Assembly: GCA_028820215.1 (NCBI GenBank)
Contig: JAPPKD010000214.1
Coordinates: 1 to 45,457, forward strand
Length of the DNA stretch: 45,457 nucleotides
Direction of reading: 5' to 3'
Origin: Spirochaetaceae bacterium
GTDB lineage: Bacteria; Spirochaetota; Spirochaetia; SZUA-6; Bin103
Positions 24,611 through 31,908 of the stretch are shown piece after piece. Under the pieces are notes generated by a model, which worked only from the letters and a program-made list of their open reading frames with translations, was not told the DNA's origin and did not search any database. The first letter of the stretch is position 1. Each line of letters starts with the position of its first letter. The translations under genes were made by a program, and so were the position numbers.

Positions 24611-24814
24611 TCAACCCGCCGCCACGAGCGGTTCGATTGCGTTGACGTCGATTGCAGATCGCGCGACATCGAGGTCGTACAACGCGCCGGCCGTGACGAC
24701 GCGCTGCAGGCGCATGCGAGCTCGCCGCTGAATGTCCGCCGGCAGACGGCGGACGGGAACACCCAGGACGACCCGCTCGGTCTGCTGGTTCTTGAACCGG
24801 CTCAACGGCTCCAT
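24611..24814 (-). pseudogene. Truncated HigB/RelE-type toxin remnant
   Basis: A 67-residue reading frame whose N-terminal part matches HigB-type toxins: FKNQQTERVVLG, then VRRLPADIQRRARMRLQRV. Intact HigB proteins are about 90 residues and end with a conserved segment resembling GQYSIRINDQWRICF. Here the frame ends after NAIEPLVAAG, just before that segment, and the PL26 gene starts 12 nt further on. No HigA antitoxin is seen nearby. An AT-rich patch at 24830-24840, rare in this window, lies upstream of its start and could be the old promoter. The PL26 operon seems to have been joined to a broken toxin locus. Confidence 0.6.
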
Positions 24815-25180
24815 GATAACGCGTCAGGATAATATCATCGCAGGCGCGGTCTATCTGTCTAGGCTCGCGGAGTGCGGGAGGAGTTGACCGCCAAGGACCT
24901 GACCGACGTGGGGGAGTTGCTGCGCGCCGACGAGGGTCGCGGGTAGTGTGTCAGTCTGCCACACTACCGGTTCGCGCGGCGGCGATCCTGGCGGTGACGC
25001 CATCCCAGGTCGCGTCGGCGCTGCGCCGCATCTGGAGGAACGTACGCGGGCGCTGACGCCAGGCGTCCATCATGAGAATCACCGCGGGGCAACCACGACG
25101 ATATGCGGGCGCGATGGCGACGAAGTTGCGCGAGTCAACGTGTTGCCATCGCGGTCAGGTCTGAAGACGCTCTGCAACGG
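24815..25180. other. Gene-poor stretch with coding-like fragments
   Basis: No intact gene is seen. A short plus-strand frame at 24872-24946 encodes VREELTAKDLTDVGELL plus seven residues, resembling the end of a protein. On the minus strand, 24951-25154 is open between stops and has a protein-like composition (FVAIAPAYRRG, VILMMDAWRQRPRTFLQMRR, DATWDGVTARIAAA), but no start or family is recognised. Both look like relics. A palindrome lies between them and is listed separately. Confidence 0.35.
24942..24968. repeat. Perfect 9-bp palindrome, possible abutting IS/MITE ends
   Basis: GGTAGTGTG (24942-24950) and CACACTACC (24960-24968) are perfect inverted repeats separated by TCAGTCTGC. The left arm with its extension (GGGTAGTGTGTCAGTCT, from 24941) matches 15 of 17 bases at 35281 (GGGTAGTGTCTCAGTTT). 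A sequence shared at two sites and inverted here looks like transposon terminal repeats. No T run follows, so it is not an obvious terminator. Confidence 0.5.
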
Positions 25181-25505
25181 CTATGAGCCCAGGGCAGGAA
25201 GGACCGACAGCAGCTCGCCGGCGGTGCAACGAGCGAAGTGGATCGATCCGTGCACGGTTGCCGACCCGGCCGGCGACGCGGTGATCTCCGGGAAGGCCAG
25301 GTCCAGGTCGGTGCAGGGCCAGTACGACCAGCCGACCGCGAAGGCCGACTCGGAACCGATGGCGACCGACATGGCCGGCTCGTCGGCGCCGGCGCGCGCT
25401 CGTTCGGTGGCGATGAAGGCGGTCTGCACCGAATCGATCGGCATCTTCTCTGCTGCTGACCACGGCGGTACCCCTTCGTAGGGGAACAGCGACGAGCCCG
25501 GGCCG
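25181..25505 (-). pseudogene. C-terminal fragment of an unrecognised protein
   Basis: The minus-strand frame ending at 25181 reads as genuine protein from about 25505: SLFPYEGVPPWSAAEKMPID, then VQTAFIATERARAG, MSVAIGSESAFAVGWSYWP and GSATVHGSIHFARCTAGELL. It has alternating strands and a normal hydrophobic pattern. Upstream of 25505 the frame turns into Arg/Ser/Pro-rich sequence without protein character, and no start codon suits it. It appears to be the surviving 3' end of a gene whose 5' part was deleted. I do not recognise the family. Confidence 0.4.
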
Positions 25506-25628
25506 CGGCAACAGCTACCGGATGCGCGCGCACCAGGGACTCTGGCGATCCAAGGAGCGCTCTCAGGATCACGGCGACTCTCCCGGGACAACCCAGTGAC
25601 TGGTGGCGGGCCATGGGTGGGGGGCACG

Positions 25629-25674
25629 CTCTGGGGCAGGGCTCTCGCTGCGCTCCCGCCGCCCTACCCCAGAG
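25629..25674. repeat. Long imperfect palindrome (14-bp stem, 18-nt loop)
   Basis: CTCTGGGGCAGGGC (25629-25642) pairs with GCCCTACCCCAGAG (25661-25674) at 13 of 14 positions, around a GC-rich loop. It lies in a stretch of about 380 bases (25506-25887) where I see no convincing gene. It resembles REP-type intergenic palindromes; a terminator is less likely because no T run follows on either strand. Confidence 0.5.
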
Positions 25675-25887
25675 CCCTCTCCGAGCCCCAGGACGAGGTC
25701 AACACCGCCGACCACCCGGATCTGGAGAAAGTGCGCAATTTTCGATTGCCATTGACAGGCAGCGGAAGGGCGTCCCACGCGTAAGGGCAGGGAAGGACCC
25801 AAGGGCTGCTCATAGGTTGCGCCACGATCGTGCAACAGGAGGTCGGGCTTCGCAAACGGTCCGGTCACGGGTACCCTCCGCTCCGGC

Positions 25888-26592
25888 ATGAGGACCTCCG
25901 CACGCGCCACGGCGCGCCGCGCGCCTCGCATCGTCTTCAACAGCGACGGGCGAAAGGCCGGCCTCACCCTGGCCATGCGCGTGGGGCGACATCGCCGAAT
26001 GCGAAAGCTCCGGCCTCGACGTCCGCACGTGGGCTGCCGAGGGGCTGGCCGACCTGCTCATCCCGATGTGGGCGGGGCGCATGGATGCCGAGGCCGACGT
26101 GGCCGGCATGGTGGCCCTGGCGCGGACCGCCGATTCAGCGCCGACGCGCGTCGCGGGCGGGCTGGTCGGGTCGGGTCGGCCTACGGCTACGGCATCCTGC
26201 CGGACCACGACACCGGCCTGTGGTGCAACGCCACCCCGGAGATGCTGCGCGCGGGCGCCATGGCCTACTTCTCCCAGGGGGCGGCCTGCACGTACCTGTT
26301 CAACTACGACTGCCAGCGCCTGCACGGGTTGGGCAAGCCGTACAGCCATGGGGAGTTGCAGGCGCTCCGGGAGATCGGCGACGCTGCGGCGCTGGCCCGG
26401 CTGAACAAGCGCCACACCGTGACGGTGGACGGTTCGGCGAGCGTCGAGGAGGGTGCCGCGCAGGAGCCGCCGGACCTGCTGCGCATGGGTCGGAACGAGT
26501 TGACGATCACGGTGACGAAGCGCCGCGAGGACGCCGACCCGCTGTTGATCACCGGCATCGAAGTCCTCATCAACAACGACGGCGGCGAGTAG
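25888..26592 (+). pseudogene. Frameshifted glycosidase-like relic
   Basis: Protein-like sequence alternates between two frames. Frame of ATG 25888: RIVFNSDGRKAGLTLA. From about 25975 the next frame continues: CAWGDIAECESSGLDVRTWA, then LADLLIPMWAGRMDAEADVA. From about 26165 the first frame resumes: GSAYGYGILPDHDTGLWCN, MLRAGAMAYFSQGAACTYLF, ending in VTKRREDADPLL and a beta-rich tail. At least two frameshifts, and probably a deletion around 26150, disrupt it. The order (TIM-barrel-like middle, then RAGAMAYFSQGA, then a small beta domain) resembles family-10-like putative glycosidases common in this kind of genome. It is about 235 codons long, shorter than intact relatives, which are usually over 350. 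Confidence 0.6.
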
Positions 26593-26600
26593 CTGGCGAG

Positions 26601-26867
26601 TCAGTCGTACACGCCGCGACGATGGCCGACCTTGACGACGATGACGACGAGTTCGTCACCGCGGATCTCATAGATCACTCGGTAGACCCCGACCCGGATC
26701 CGAAAGAGAGCGTGGCCGGTCAGCTTCTTGCATTCCCGTGGCCGAGGATTCGTCGCTAGTCGGTCGATCGCCTGCAGAATGCGCTTGACGGTCGGCTTCG
26801 GGATGCCGCGGAGGTCCTTTCGGACCGACGGCAGGAAGCGAATCTCAAATTGCGCCGTCGGCTTCAA
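26601..26867 (-). CDS. RelE/ParE family toxin
   Basis: An 88-residue toxin of the RelE/ParE superfamily. Hallmarks are the N-terminal FEIRFLPSVRKDLRGIPK, the helix KRILQAIDRLATNPRP, then KLTGHALFRIRVGVYRVIYE and the C-terminal VVKVGHRRGVYD, which holds the Arg/His residues typical of the group. RelE members cleave ribosome-bound mRNA and ParE members inhibit gyrase; the sequence does not separate the two. Its start overlaps the end of the antitoxin gene by 23 nt, so it is translationally coupled. Length and motifs are complete, and I expect it to be functional. Confidence 0.9.
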   Translation of the reverse strand: MKPTAQFEIRFLPSVRKDLRGIPKPTVKRILQAIDRLATNPRPRECKKLTGHALFRIRVGVYRVIYEIRGDELVVIVVKVGHRRGVYD

Positions 26868-27066
26868 GTTGCTTCAGGAACTCCTCATAGCCCACCGGGC
26901 GTTCCGATCGGCGTTCATGCCAGTCGGAAAGGTCTTCCAGATCCTCCGCCAGGAGGACGCGCAGAGCCTCGTTCACCAAGTCGGACATGGACTCTCGCGT
27001 CTCGGCGGACTTCAGCCGCAGGGCCCGGTGAAGGTCGTCGTCCAGGTATACGGTCGCCTTGCTCAC
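26845..27066 (-). CDS. Ribbon-helix-helix antitoxin
   Basis: A 73-residue antitoxin. The N-terminal half is a CopG/RHH-type DNA-binding domain (SKATVYLDDDLHRALRLKSA, then SMSDLVNEALRVLL). The acidic C-terminal tail (DLEDLSDWHERRS to FLKQLEADG) should bind and neutralise the toxin encoded by the overlapping downstream gene. Start GTG 27066. Such pairs normally repress their own promoter by binding palindromes upstream; the upstream bases 27067-27090 contain GACGTC, a possible operator core, but this is not secure. Confidence 0.88.
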   Translation of the reverse strand: MSKATVYLDDDLHRALRLKSAETRESMSDLVNEALRVLLAEDLEDLSDWHERRSERPVGYEEFLKQLEADGAI

Positions 27067-27131
27067 GTTGACAGCATGACGTCTTGATGGTGAGACGGCA
27101 AGGCGTGCGGACGCCAGACGGTGTCCAGAGT

Positions 27132-27353
27132 CTATAGCTTGAAGTTGCTGCCGCGAATCGGGCGGAAGGGGCGGCGGGCGTGGTTGGACAGTCGGGCCAC
27201 GGTCGTGGCGAAGGCGATGTAGCCGTCGACGTCGACGCTGTGCTTGTGCGCGATGGAACGCAGATCTTCCCGCAGCGCTGTCGACCGGGCGAGCGCCAGG
27301 AACTCGCTCTTCTCAGCAGGGGTCAAGGGGGCCATGGGCGTCTCGGATTTCAT
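27132..27353 (-). CDS. Small protein paired with the nucleotidyltransferase, function unknown
   Basis: A 73-residue hypothetical protein. The first half is helical and charged (LTPAEKSEFLALARSTALRE), the middle reads AHKHSVDVDGYIAFATTVAR, and the tail is basic (NHARRPFRPIRGSNFKL). I do not recognise a family. Its start (ATG 27353) lies 41 nt inside the 3' end of the nucleotidyltransferase gene, in another frame. Such an overlap usually means the two products are made in fixed ratio and often interact. It may be an antitoxin or regulatory partner; this rests on gene arrangement only. A second possible start lies 18 nt downstream (MAPLTP). Confidence 0.6.
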   Translation of the reverse strand: MKSETPMAPLTPAEKSEFLALARSTALREDLRSIAHKHSVDVDGYIAFATTVARLSNHARRPFRPIRGSNFKL

Positions 27354-27870
27354 CGTAGAGCTCCAACTTGTCGAACAGCGCGAAGTACTCGCGGATTCGT
27401 TCCCAGTCCATTTCGGCGGCGAAGTGCTCGGCCAACCGATCGATGTCGGCGAGGTCCCGACGCTCTCGCCCTGGATCGTTTGCGAGAGCTTGCACTTTCA
27501 AGCCGACGATGTCTTCCGGACGCAGCGTACGCAAGCGCAGGCTTCCGTCGAACACGCTCACCTCCGGGGCTCGCTCCAGCATCGCCGTCGAGATCTCGCG
27601 AAAGGCGTGCAGGAAGTCGACATTGCCCATGGGCGCATGGTCGGACTCGAACTGGGACACGTTCTCGCTCCGGTACCGCAGGCGGTACTGCCGGAGTGCC
27701 ATGATCTCGTCCACCACCGGAAGCGCGTCCCGTGCCACCAGGAAATCGAGGTCCATCGTGGCCCGCGGAACTCCCAGCGCCCCGAGCGCGAACCCGCCGA
27801 TCAGCGCGTAGCGAACCTCGCGCTCGGCGAAGTCGAACGCCAAATCACGGAGGACGCGCTCGAAGTCCAT
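27313..27870 (-). CDS. Nucleotidyltransferase (AbiEii/MNT-like fold)
   Basis: A 185-residue minimal nucleotidyltransferase. The catalytic motif is G25-G26 in YALIGGFALGALG, followed by D40 and D42 in PRATMDLDFLV, the family's two metal-binding Asp residues. The helical second half (DIVGLKVQALANDPGRERRDLADIDRLA) is typical of proteins annotated as AbiEii-like or as solitary nucleotidyltransferases in toxin-antitoxin loci. ATG 27870 has GGAGATG upstream; the frame is open to 28035, but that part overlaps the start of the sulfatase gene. It overlaps the small downstream gene. A toxin role is suggested by the next-door RelE/RHH pair and by the family, but not shown. Confidence 0.78.
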   Translation of the reverse strand: MDFERVLRDLAFDFAEREVRYALIGGFALGALGVPRATMDLDFLVARDALPVVDEIMALRQYRLRYRSENVSQFESDHAPMGNVDFLHAFREISTAMLERAPEVSVFDGSLRLRTLRPEDIVGLKVQALANDPGRERRDLADIDRLAEHFAAEMDWERIREYFALFDKLELYDEIRDAHGPLDPC

Positions 27871-27965
27871 CAACGCATCTCCACGGGGGCCATGAGCCGA
27901 CTCTACACGGCTGCGACCGGGAGCGAGTAGAGCAATCCCGCGGTTCGCGCCATCCTGGGCCCGGC

Positions 27966-29561
27966 ATGAGACGACCGAACATCCTGTTCGCCTTCGCCGA
28001 CGACTGGGGCCGCTACGCGAGCGCGTACGCCGCACACCACGGCCAGCGGTCGCTCAGCGCGCTGATCGACACCCCGCACTTCGACCGCGTCGCCGGCGAA
28101 GGTGTGCTGTTCACCAACGCGCTGGTGCCGGCGCCGAGCTGCACGCCGTGCCGGAGCTCGATCCTGTCCGGACGCTACTTCTGGCAGACCGGGTTGGGTG
28201 CCATCCTGCAGGGCGCGGTCTGGGACCGTGCCATCCCCTCGTACCCATTCCTTCTGCGGGACGCCGGATACCATATCGGCTTCTCCTACAAGGTCTGGTC
28301 GCCGGGCACACCGCAGGACGATCCGTACGGCGGGACGGGGACGCGCTACCAGGACTGCGGCAACGACTTCAACCAGTTCTCGTTCCGGGCCACCGAGTGG
28401 GCCGGGGAGGCCGGTGGGGTGGAGCCGGCCAGGCAGCGGCTGTGTGACGAGGTGCGCGGCAACTTCCAGAGCTTTCTGGCCGACCGGGAGTCCGATCAGC
28501 CGTTCTGTTACTGGTGGGGGCCGACCAACACACACCGCGAGTGGCAGAAGGGCTCGGGCAAGGCGCTGTGGGGGCTCGACCCCGAGGCGCTGGCCGGCCG
28601 GCTGCCGGCGTTCCTGCCCGACGTGCACGACGTGCGCGAGGATGTCTGCGACTACCTGGGCGAGTGCATGGCCGTGGACCGTGGACTCGGGGTGCTGCTC
28701 GGCATGCTGGAGGAAATGGGCGAGCTCGACGACACGCTGGTCGTGGTCTCCGGCGACCACGGGATCCCGGGCGTCCCGCGGGGGAAGTGCAACCTGTACG
28801 ACATCGGCTGCGAGGTGGCGCTCGCCGCGCGGCTGCCGGGGACGATCCCGGGCGGCCGGGTGGCGGACGACATGGTCAACCTCATGGACGTCGCACCGAC
28901 CTTCCTGGAGGTGGCGGGCGGGGAGCAGCCGGCCGGCATGCCCGCTCGCAGCCTGATGGACATCCTGGGCTCGAACCGCTCCGGGCAGGTCAACCCGGAG
29001 CGCACGTTCGCGATCACCGGACGGGAGCGGCACGTGGCAACCGCGCGGGACAGGAATCTTCCCTATCCGCACCGCTCGATCCGCACGCACGACTTCCTCT
29101 ACATCAGGAATTTCGCCCCGGAGCGGTGGCCGATGGGCGACCCCCGCGGATTGGACGATCCGTCCGCGGAGGCGCCGCCGCGCGCGGCCCTGGAGCACGA
29201 CACCCGCATGGCGTATGCCGACCTGGACGCGAGTCCGACCAAGGCGTGGATGATCGAGAACCGCGCGGCCGAGGGGGTCCGCGACATGTACGCCCTGGGC
29301 TTCGGCAAGCGGCCTGCAGAAGAGCTCTACGACGTGCGCAACGACCCGAACCACATGCGGAACCTGGCCGGCGATCCCGCGCACGCGACGCAGAAGCGGG
29401 CGCTGGCCGAACGGATGCATGCGGTCCTGCGCGAACAGGGCGACCCGCGCATGGCCGACGGCCCCTGCCGGTTCGAGGACGCGCCGTTCACGGACTGGCC
29501 GTGTCCGGACGAGGCCGCCGAACAGCGCGCCGCGCTGGTCCGAAGAACCGTGGGAGCTTGA
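27966..29561 (+). CDS. Sulfatase (formylglycine-dependent, S1 family)
   Basis: A 531-residue arylsulfatase-type enzyme that hydrolyses sulfate esters, often from glycans. The N-terminal NILFAFADDWG carries the metal pair D12-D13. The activation motif C59-T-P-C-R (in PSCTPCRSSILSG) is the Cys type converted to formylglycine by FGE or an anaerobic maturase. VVVSGDHGIPG provides the later metal Asp/His. The C-terminal part, with ELYDVRNDPNHMRNLAGDP, is typical of the family. No signal peptide is visible. ATG 27966 has no clear ribosome-binding site. It is divergent from the nucleotidyltransferase gene across 95 nt. A PhyH gene follows 60 nt downstream. The sulfated substrate cannot be named. Confidence 0.92.
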   Translation: MRRPNILFAFADDWGRYASAYAAHHGQRSLSALIDTPHFDRVAGEGVLFTNALVPAPSCTPCRSSILSGRYFWQTGLGAILQGAVWDRAIPSYPFLLRDAGYHIGFSYKVWSPGTPQDDPYGGTGTRYQDCGNDFNQFSFRATEWAGEAGGVEPARQRLCDEVRGNFQSFLADRESDQPFCYWWGPTNTHREWQKGSGKALWGLDPEALAGRLPAFLPDVHDVREDVCDYLGECMAVDRGLGVLLGMLEEMGELDDTLVVVSGDHGIPGVPRGKCNLYDIGCEVALAARLPGTIPGGRVADDMVNLMDVAPTFLEVAGGEQPAGMPARSLMDILGSNRSGQVNPERTFAITGRERHVATARDRNLPYPHRSIRTHDFLYIRNFAPERWPMGDPRGLDDPSAEAPPRAALEHDTRMAYADLDASPTKAWMIENRAAEGVRDMYALGFGKRPAEELYDVRNDPNHMRNLAGDPAHATQKRALAERMHAVLREQGDPRMADGPCRFEDAPFTDWPCPDEAAEQRAALVRRTVGA

Positions 29562-29621
29562 CGGCCTTGCTCGCAACCGGAAGATCATGAGTCACCCGGC
29601 GCAATCGACAGGAGGTCATCC

Positions 29622-30386
29622 GTGCCACTGAGCCACGATGAGATCGAGCGGTTCGAGGATCAGGGGTTTCTGTTCCGGGAGAGCGTGTTGACGCCCCTGG
29701 AGGTCAAGGCCCTGCACCAGCGCCTGGAGGACATCGGCAACGGCCTCGTGCCGTTCCCGGCCGAGCACGTGCAGATCGAGCCGCAGGTCGAGGACGGCCG
29801 GTTGCCCGCGGACCCCGTGCGGTTCAACAACGTGCGCAAGATCTGGAACCTCACGCGCTGCGACGAGCTGTTCAAGGAATACGCCCGCCATCCGGCGATC
29901 CTGGACGTCGTACACGGCCTGATCGGCCCCGATGTGAAGGTCTACGTCGACCAGACCCTGTGCAAGCCGCCCCGCGTCGGGTCCGCCAAGCCCCCACACC
30001 AGGACTCGGCTTACTGGACGAACATCGATCCGCCCAACCTCGTGATCTGCTGGATGGCCCTCGACGACGCGACCGAGGACAACGGCTGCATGCGCTTCAT
30101 CCCCGGATCCCACAAGCTGGGCGTGATCGAGCACAAGCGCCTGGAGGACTTCCGCGTCGAGGACGCCAAGGTGGACTACGCACGCGAGGTGGCCGTCCCG
30201 CTGAAGGCGGGGGGCTGCTCGTTCCACCACAGCCTGGCGCTGCACCGCACCGACGCCAACACCAGCCCCGACCGGCGCATCGGCCTGACGGTGGCGTACA
30301 TGAGCGCCCGGTCGCGCTACATCGGGTCGGCGCCGCAGCCGGAGTACGACCTGGTCGCGGGGCGCGCGTACGCCGGCTGCGTCTGA
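29622..30386 (+). CDS. Phytanoyl-CoA dioxygenase family protein (copy 3)
   Basis: A 254-residue Fe(II)/2-oxoglutarate oxygenase. The triad is intact: H126-Q-D128 in PPHQDSAYW and H208 in LALHRTDANTSPDRR, with the following Arg as 2-oxoglutarate anchor. LVICWMALDDATEDNGCMRF and IPGSHKLG are typical of the family's best-conserved strands, close to classical phytanoyl-CoA hydroxylase. GTG 29622 has AGGAGG about 11 nt upstream. It follows the sulfatase gene by 60 nt, probably in one operon. The substrate is unknown; hydroxylation of a small polar or lipid-like molecule is possible. Confidence 0.9.
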   Translation: MPLSHDEIERFEDQGFLFRESVLTPLEVKALHQRLEDIGNGLVPFPAEHVQIEPQVEDGRLPADPVRFNNVRKIWNLTRCDELFKEYARHPAILDVVHGLIGPDVKVYVDQTLCKPPRVGSAKPPHQDSAYWTNIDPPNLVICWMALDDATEDNGCMRFIPGSHKLGVIEHKRLEDFRVEDAKVDYAREVAVPLKAGGCSFHHSLALHRTDANTSPDRRIGLTVAYMSARSRYIGSAPQPEYDLVAGRAYAGCV

Positions 30387-30526
30387 CTCCATACCGGATC
30401 CGGACGTGCTCGCGGAGAGCCAGGACGATGCCCCCGGCTGGCCGTGGCCGACCAGGAGCGCGCCGGGCTGGACGTGACGGCCGCGGAGATCGTCCGCGGC
30501 GAGCTCAGGTAGCGGGAGATCTCACC
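30387..30526. other. Short intergenic stretch
   Basis: This lies between the PhyH gene and the convergent BNR_4 gene. A plus-strand frame ending at about 30510 reads VADQERAGLDVTAAEIVRGE before its stop, which looks like a protein tail but has no start or body. I see no terminator with a clear T run. Confidence 0.25.
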
Positions 30527-31843
30527 TCACGACGGCTGGGGGCGCGGAGCTACCCAGTAGACGTTGTTGGTGACCAGGTCGCCGGTCCTGATGTAGTCCT
30601 GGACGTCCTCGAAGTAGCGCAGCTGGCCGCGGGGGTATCCCGAGGAGCCGTCGAACCAGGTGTAGGCAGGCAACTCGCCGGCGGGCACCACGTTTGCGCC
30701 CAGGGAACATTCCGGGGCGGGCCCGTTGGCCACCGTGCCGGGCTCCAGTTCAGGGTAGACCCGGAATCGCTCGCGGGCACGGTCGGACACCAGCCACACG
30801 GTCCGATCGTCGATGGTGTCGCGGTCGCGGGTCGGTTTCCCCCCGGGGCCTTGGGATCCCGGCTTGAGCTGCATCAGGGCGTAGAGGCTGCCGTCGGCCC
30901 GCATGCCGAGCCGGCCGGTGACCGGCCGCATGTCCGGCCAGGCCTGCTCCGGAGCGGCCACCTCCCGGCGGTCCCAGCCGCCGCGGCCGAACGCGTGCAG
31001 CAGGAGCTGTCCCGGGCGCACCTCGCCCGACATGCACAGCATGACGACCTCGCCATCGTCGGCGACCATCAGCCCCAGGCAGCTCACTTCCGGGGGCGGC
31101 ATCGGCTCGTGGCGCCCGCCGGTGGTCCGGTACAGGACGTCCATGGCCTCGGGTTGCGCCGGAATGGCTACCGGCGTGCCGTCCGCCCGCTGCCAGGTAC
31201 GTCCGCGGTCGGGGCTGCGCATGTAGCACAGGGCTTGATGGAGCCCGCGCTGCTCGGTTCGGCCCAAGCCCTCGTAGAAGTAGCACACGAAGTGCAGGGC
31301 GCCGTCGCGGCCGATTGCCAGGTGGCTGTGGTAGGCCGCATACCCGTCCAGATACTGCTCCGTCCTGCGGATCAGGCGGGCTTGGCGCCGCCACGGCTCG
31401 CCCGGCTCCTTGATGAACAGGTCCGCGCCGAAGGGCCGGTCCGGGCGCATCGTCAGGAACAGCGTGTTGTCCGGGCCGCACACCAGGATGGGGTAGGTGC
31501 CGGAGCCGGCGGGCTGCTCCGGCGTCCACTCCGAGGAGTCGTTGACGCCGGCCGAGCAGCGGTAGGTGACCGGCGTGCCGTGGCCGCTGAGGACGACGTG
31601 CAGCCGTCCGTCGTGGTCGACGGTGATGACCGGCCGCGCGTGGTTGTCGACACCGACGTTGAGGGTCACCGGCTCCGTCCACCGGCCGGTGTCGTGGATG
31701 TAAGAGCGGACGCGGTTGAGGTAGCCGTCCCGGCTGACGTCCTGCCACACGACGTGGCAGACACCGTCACGGGTGACGATGTTGTTGCCGCCGATCGCGC
31801 GCTCGCTGCCGATACGGGAGATCCGCGTGTCGTGTGCCGTCAT
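30527..31843 (-). CDS. BNR_4-type repeat protein (sialidase-like beta-propeller)
   Basis: A 438-residue propeller of the BNR_4 type, often found beside polysaccharide-degrading enzymes. It begins IGGNNIVTRDGVCHVVWQD; further blades read NHARPVITVDHDGRLHVVLS, YHSHLAIGRDGALHFVCYF and EVSCLGLMVADDGEVVMLCM. A cluster of HARPV, HSHLAI and similar blade starts probably lines the binding face. One Asp-box-like segment (SPDRGRTW) is present. There is no signal peptide. ATG 31843 (GAAGGAA upstream) is chosen over the frame open to 32047, which is antisense to the next gene. It is divergent from the sialidase-like gene 65 nt away. Catalytic function is not established for this family; glycan binding or lyase activity are options. 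Confidence 0.78.
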   Translation of the reverse strand: MTAHDTRISRIGSERAIGGNNIVTRDGVCHVVWQDVSRDGYLNRVRSYIHDTGRWTEPVTLNVGVDNHARPVITVDHDGRLHVVLSGHGTPVTYRCSAGVNDSSEWTPEQPAGSGTYPILVCGPDNTLFLTMRPDRPFGADLFIKEPGEPWRRQARLIRRTEQYLDGYAAYHSHLAIGRDGALHFVCYFYEGLGRTEQRGLHQALCYMRSPDRGRTWQRADGTPVAIPAQPEAMDVLYRTTGGRHEPMPPPEVSCLGLMVADDGEVVMLCMSGEVRPGQLLLHAFGRGGWDRREVAAPEQAWPDMRPVTGRLGMRADGSLYALMQLKPGSQGPGGKPTRDRDTIDDRTVWLVSDRARERFRVYPELEPGTVANGPAPECSLGANVVPAGELPAYTWFDGSSGYPRGQLRYFEDVQDYIRTGDLVTNNVYWVAPRPQPS

Positions 31844-31908
31844 GCTGTTCCTTCCACACCATGACACGCCTGTACGGATACGCCCATCGTAGGCATCGAG
31901 GTGATGCC

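Noticed and set aside
24822..24861. Possible promoter upstream of the HigB relic (TAGACA with an AT-rich patch)
   Set aside because: No -10 box with good match sits 16-18 nt from the -35-like hexamer; the patch is mentioned only as context.
25569..25976. Minus-strand frame of 135 codons across the palindrome
   Set aside because: It includes both palindrome arms and has no coherent hydrophobic pattern or family match.
27903..29588. Minus-strand frame antisense to the sulfatase gene
   Set aside because: Composition is typical of an antisense shadow; the sulfatase frame carries all catalytic motifs.
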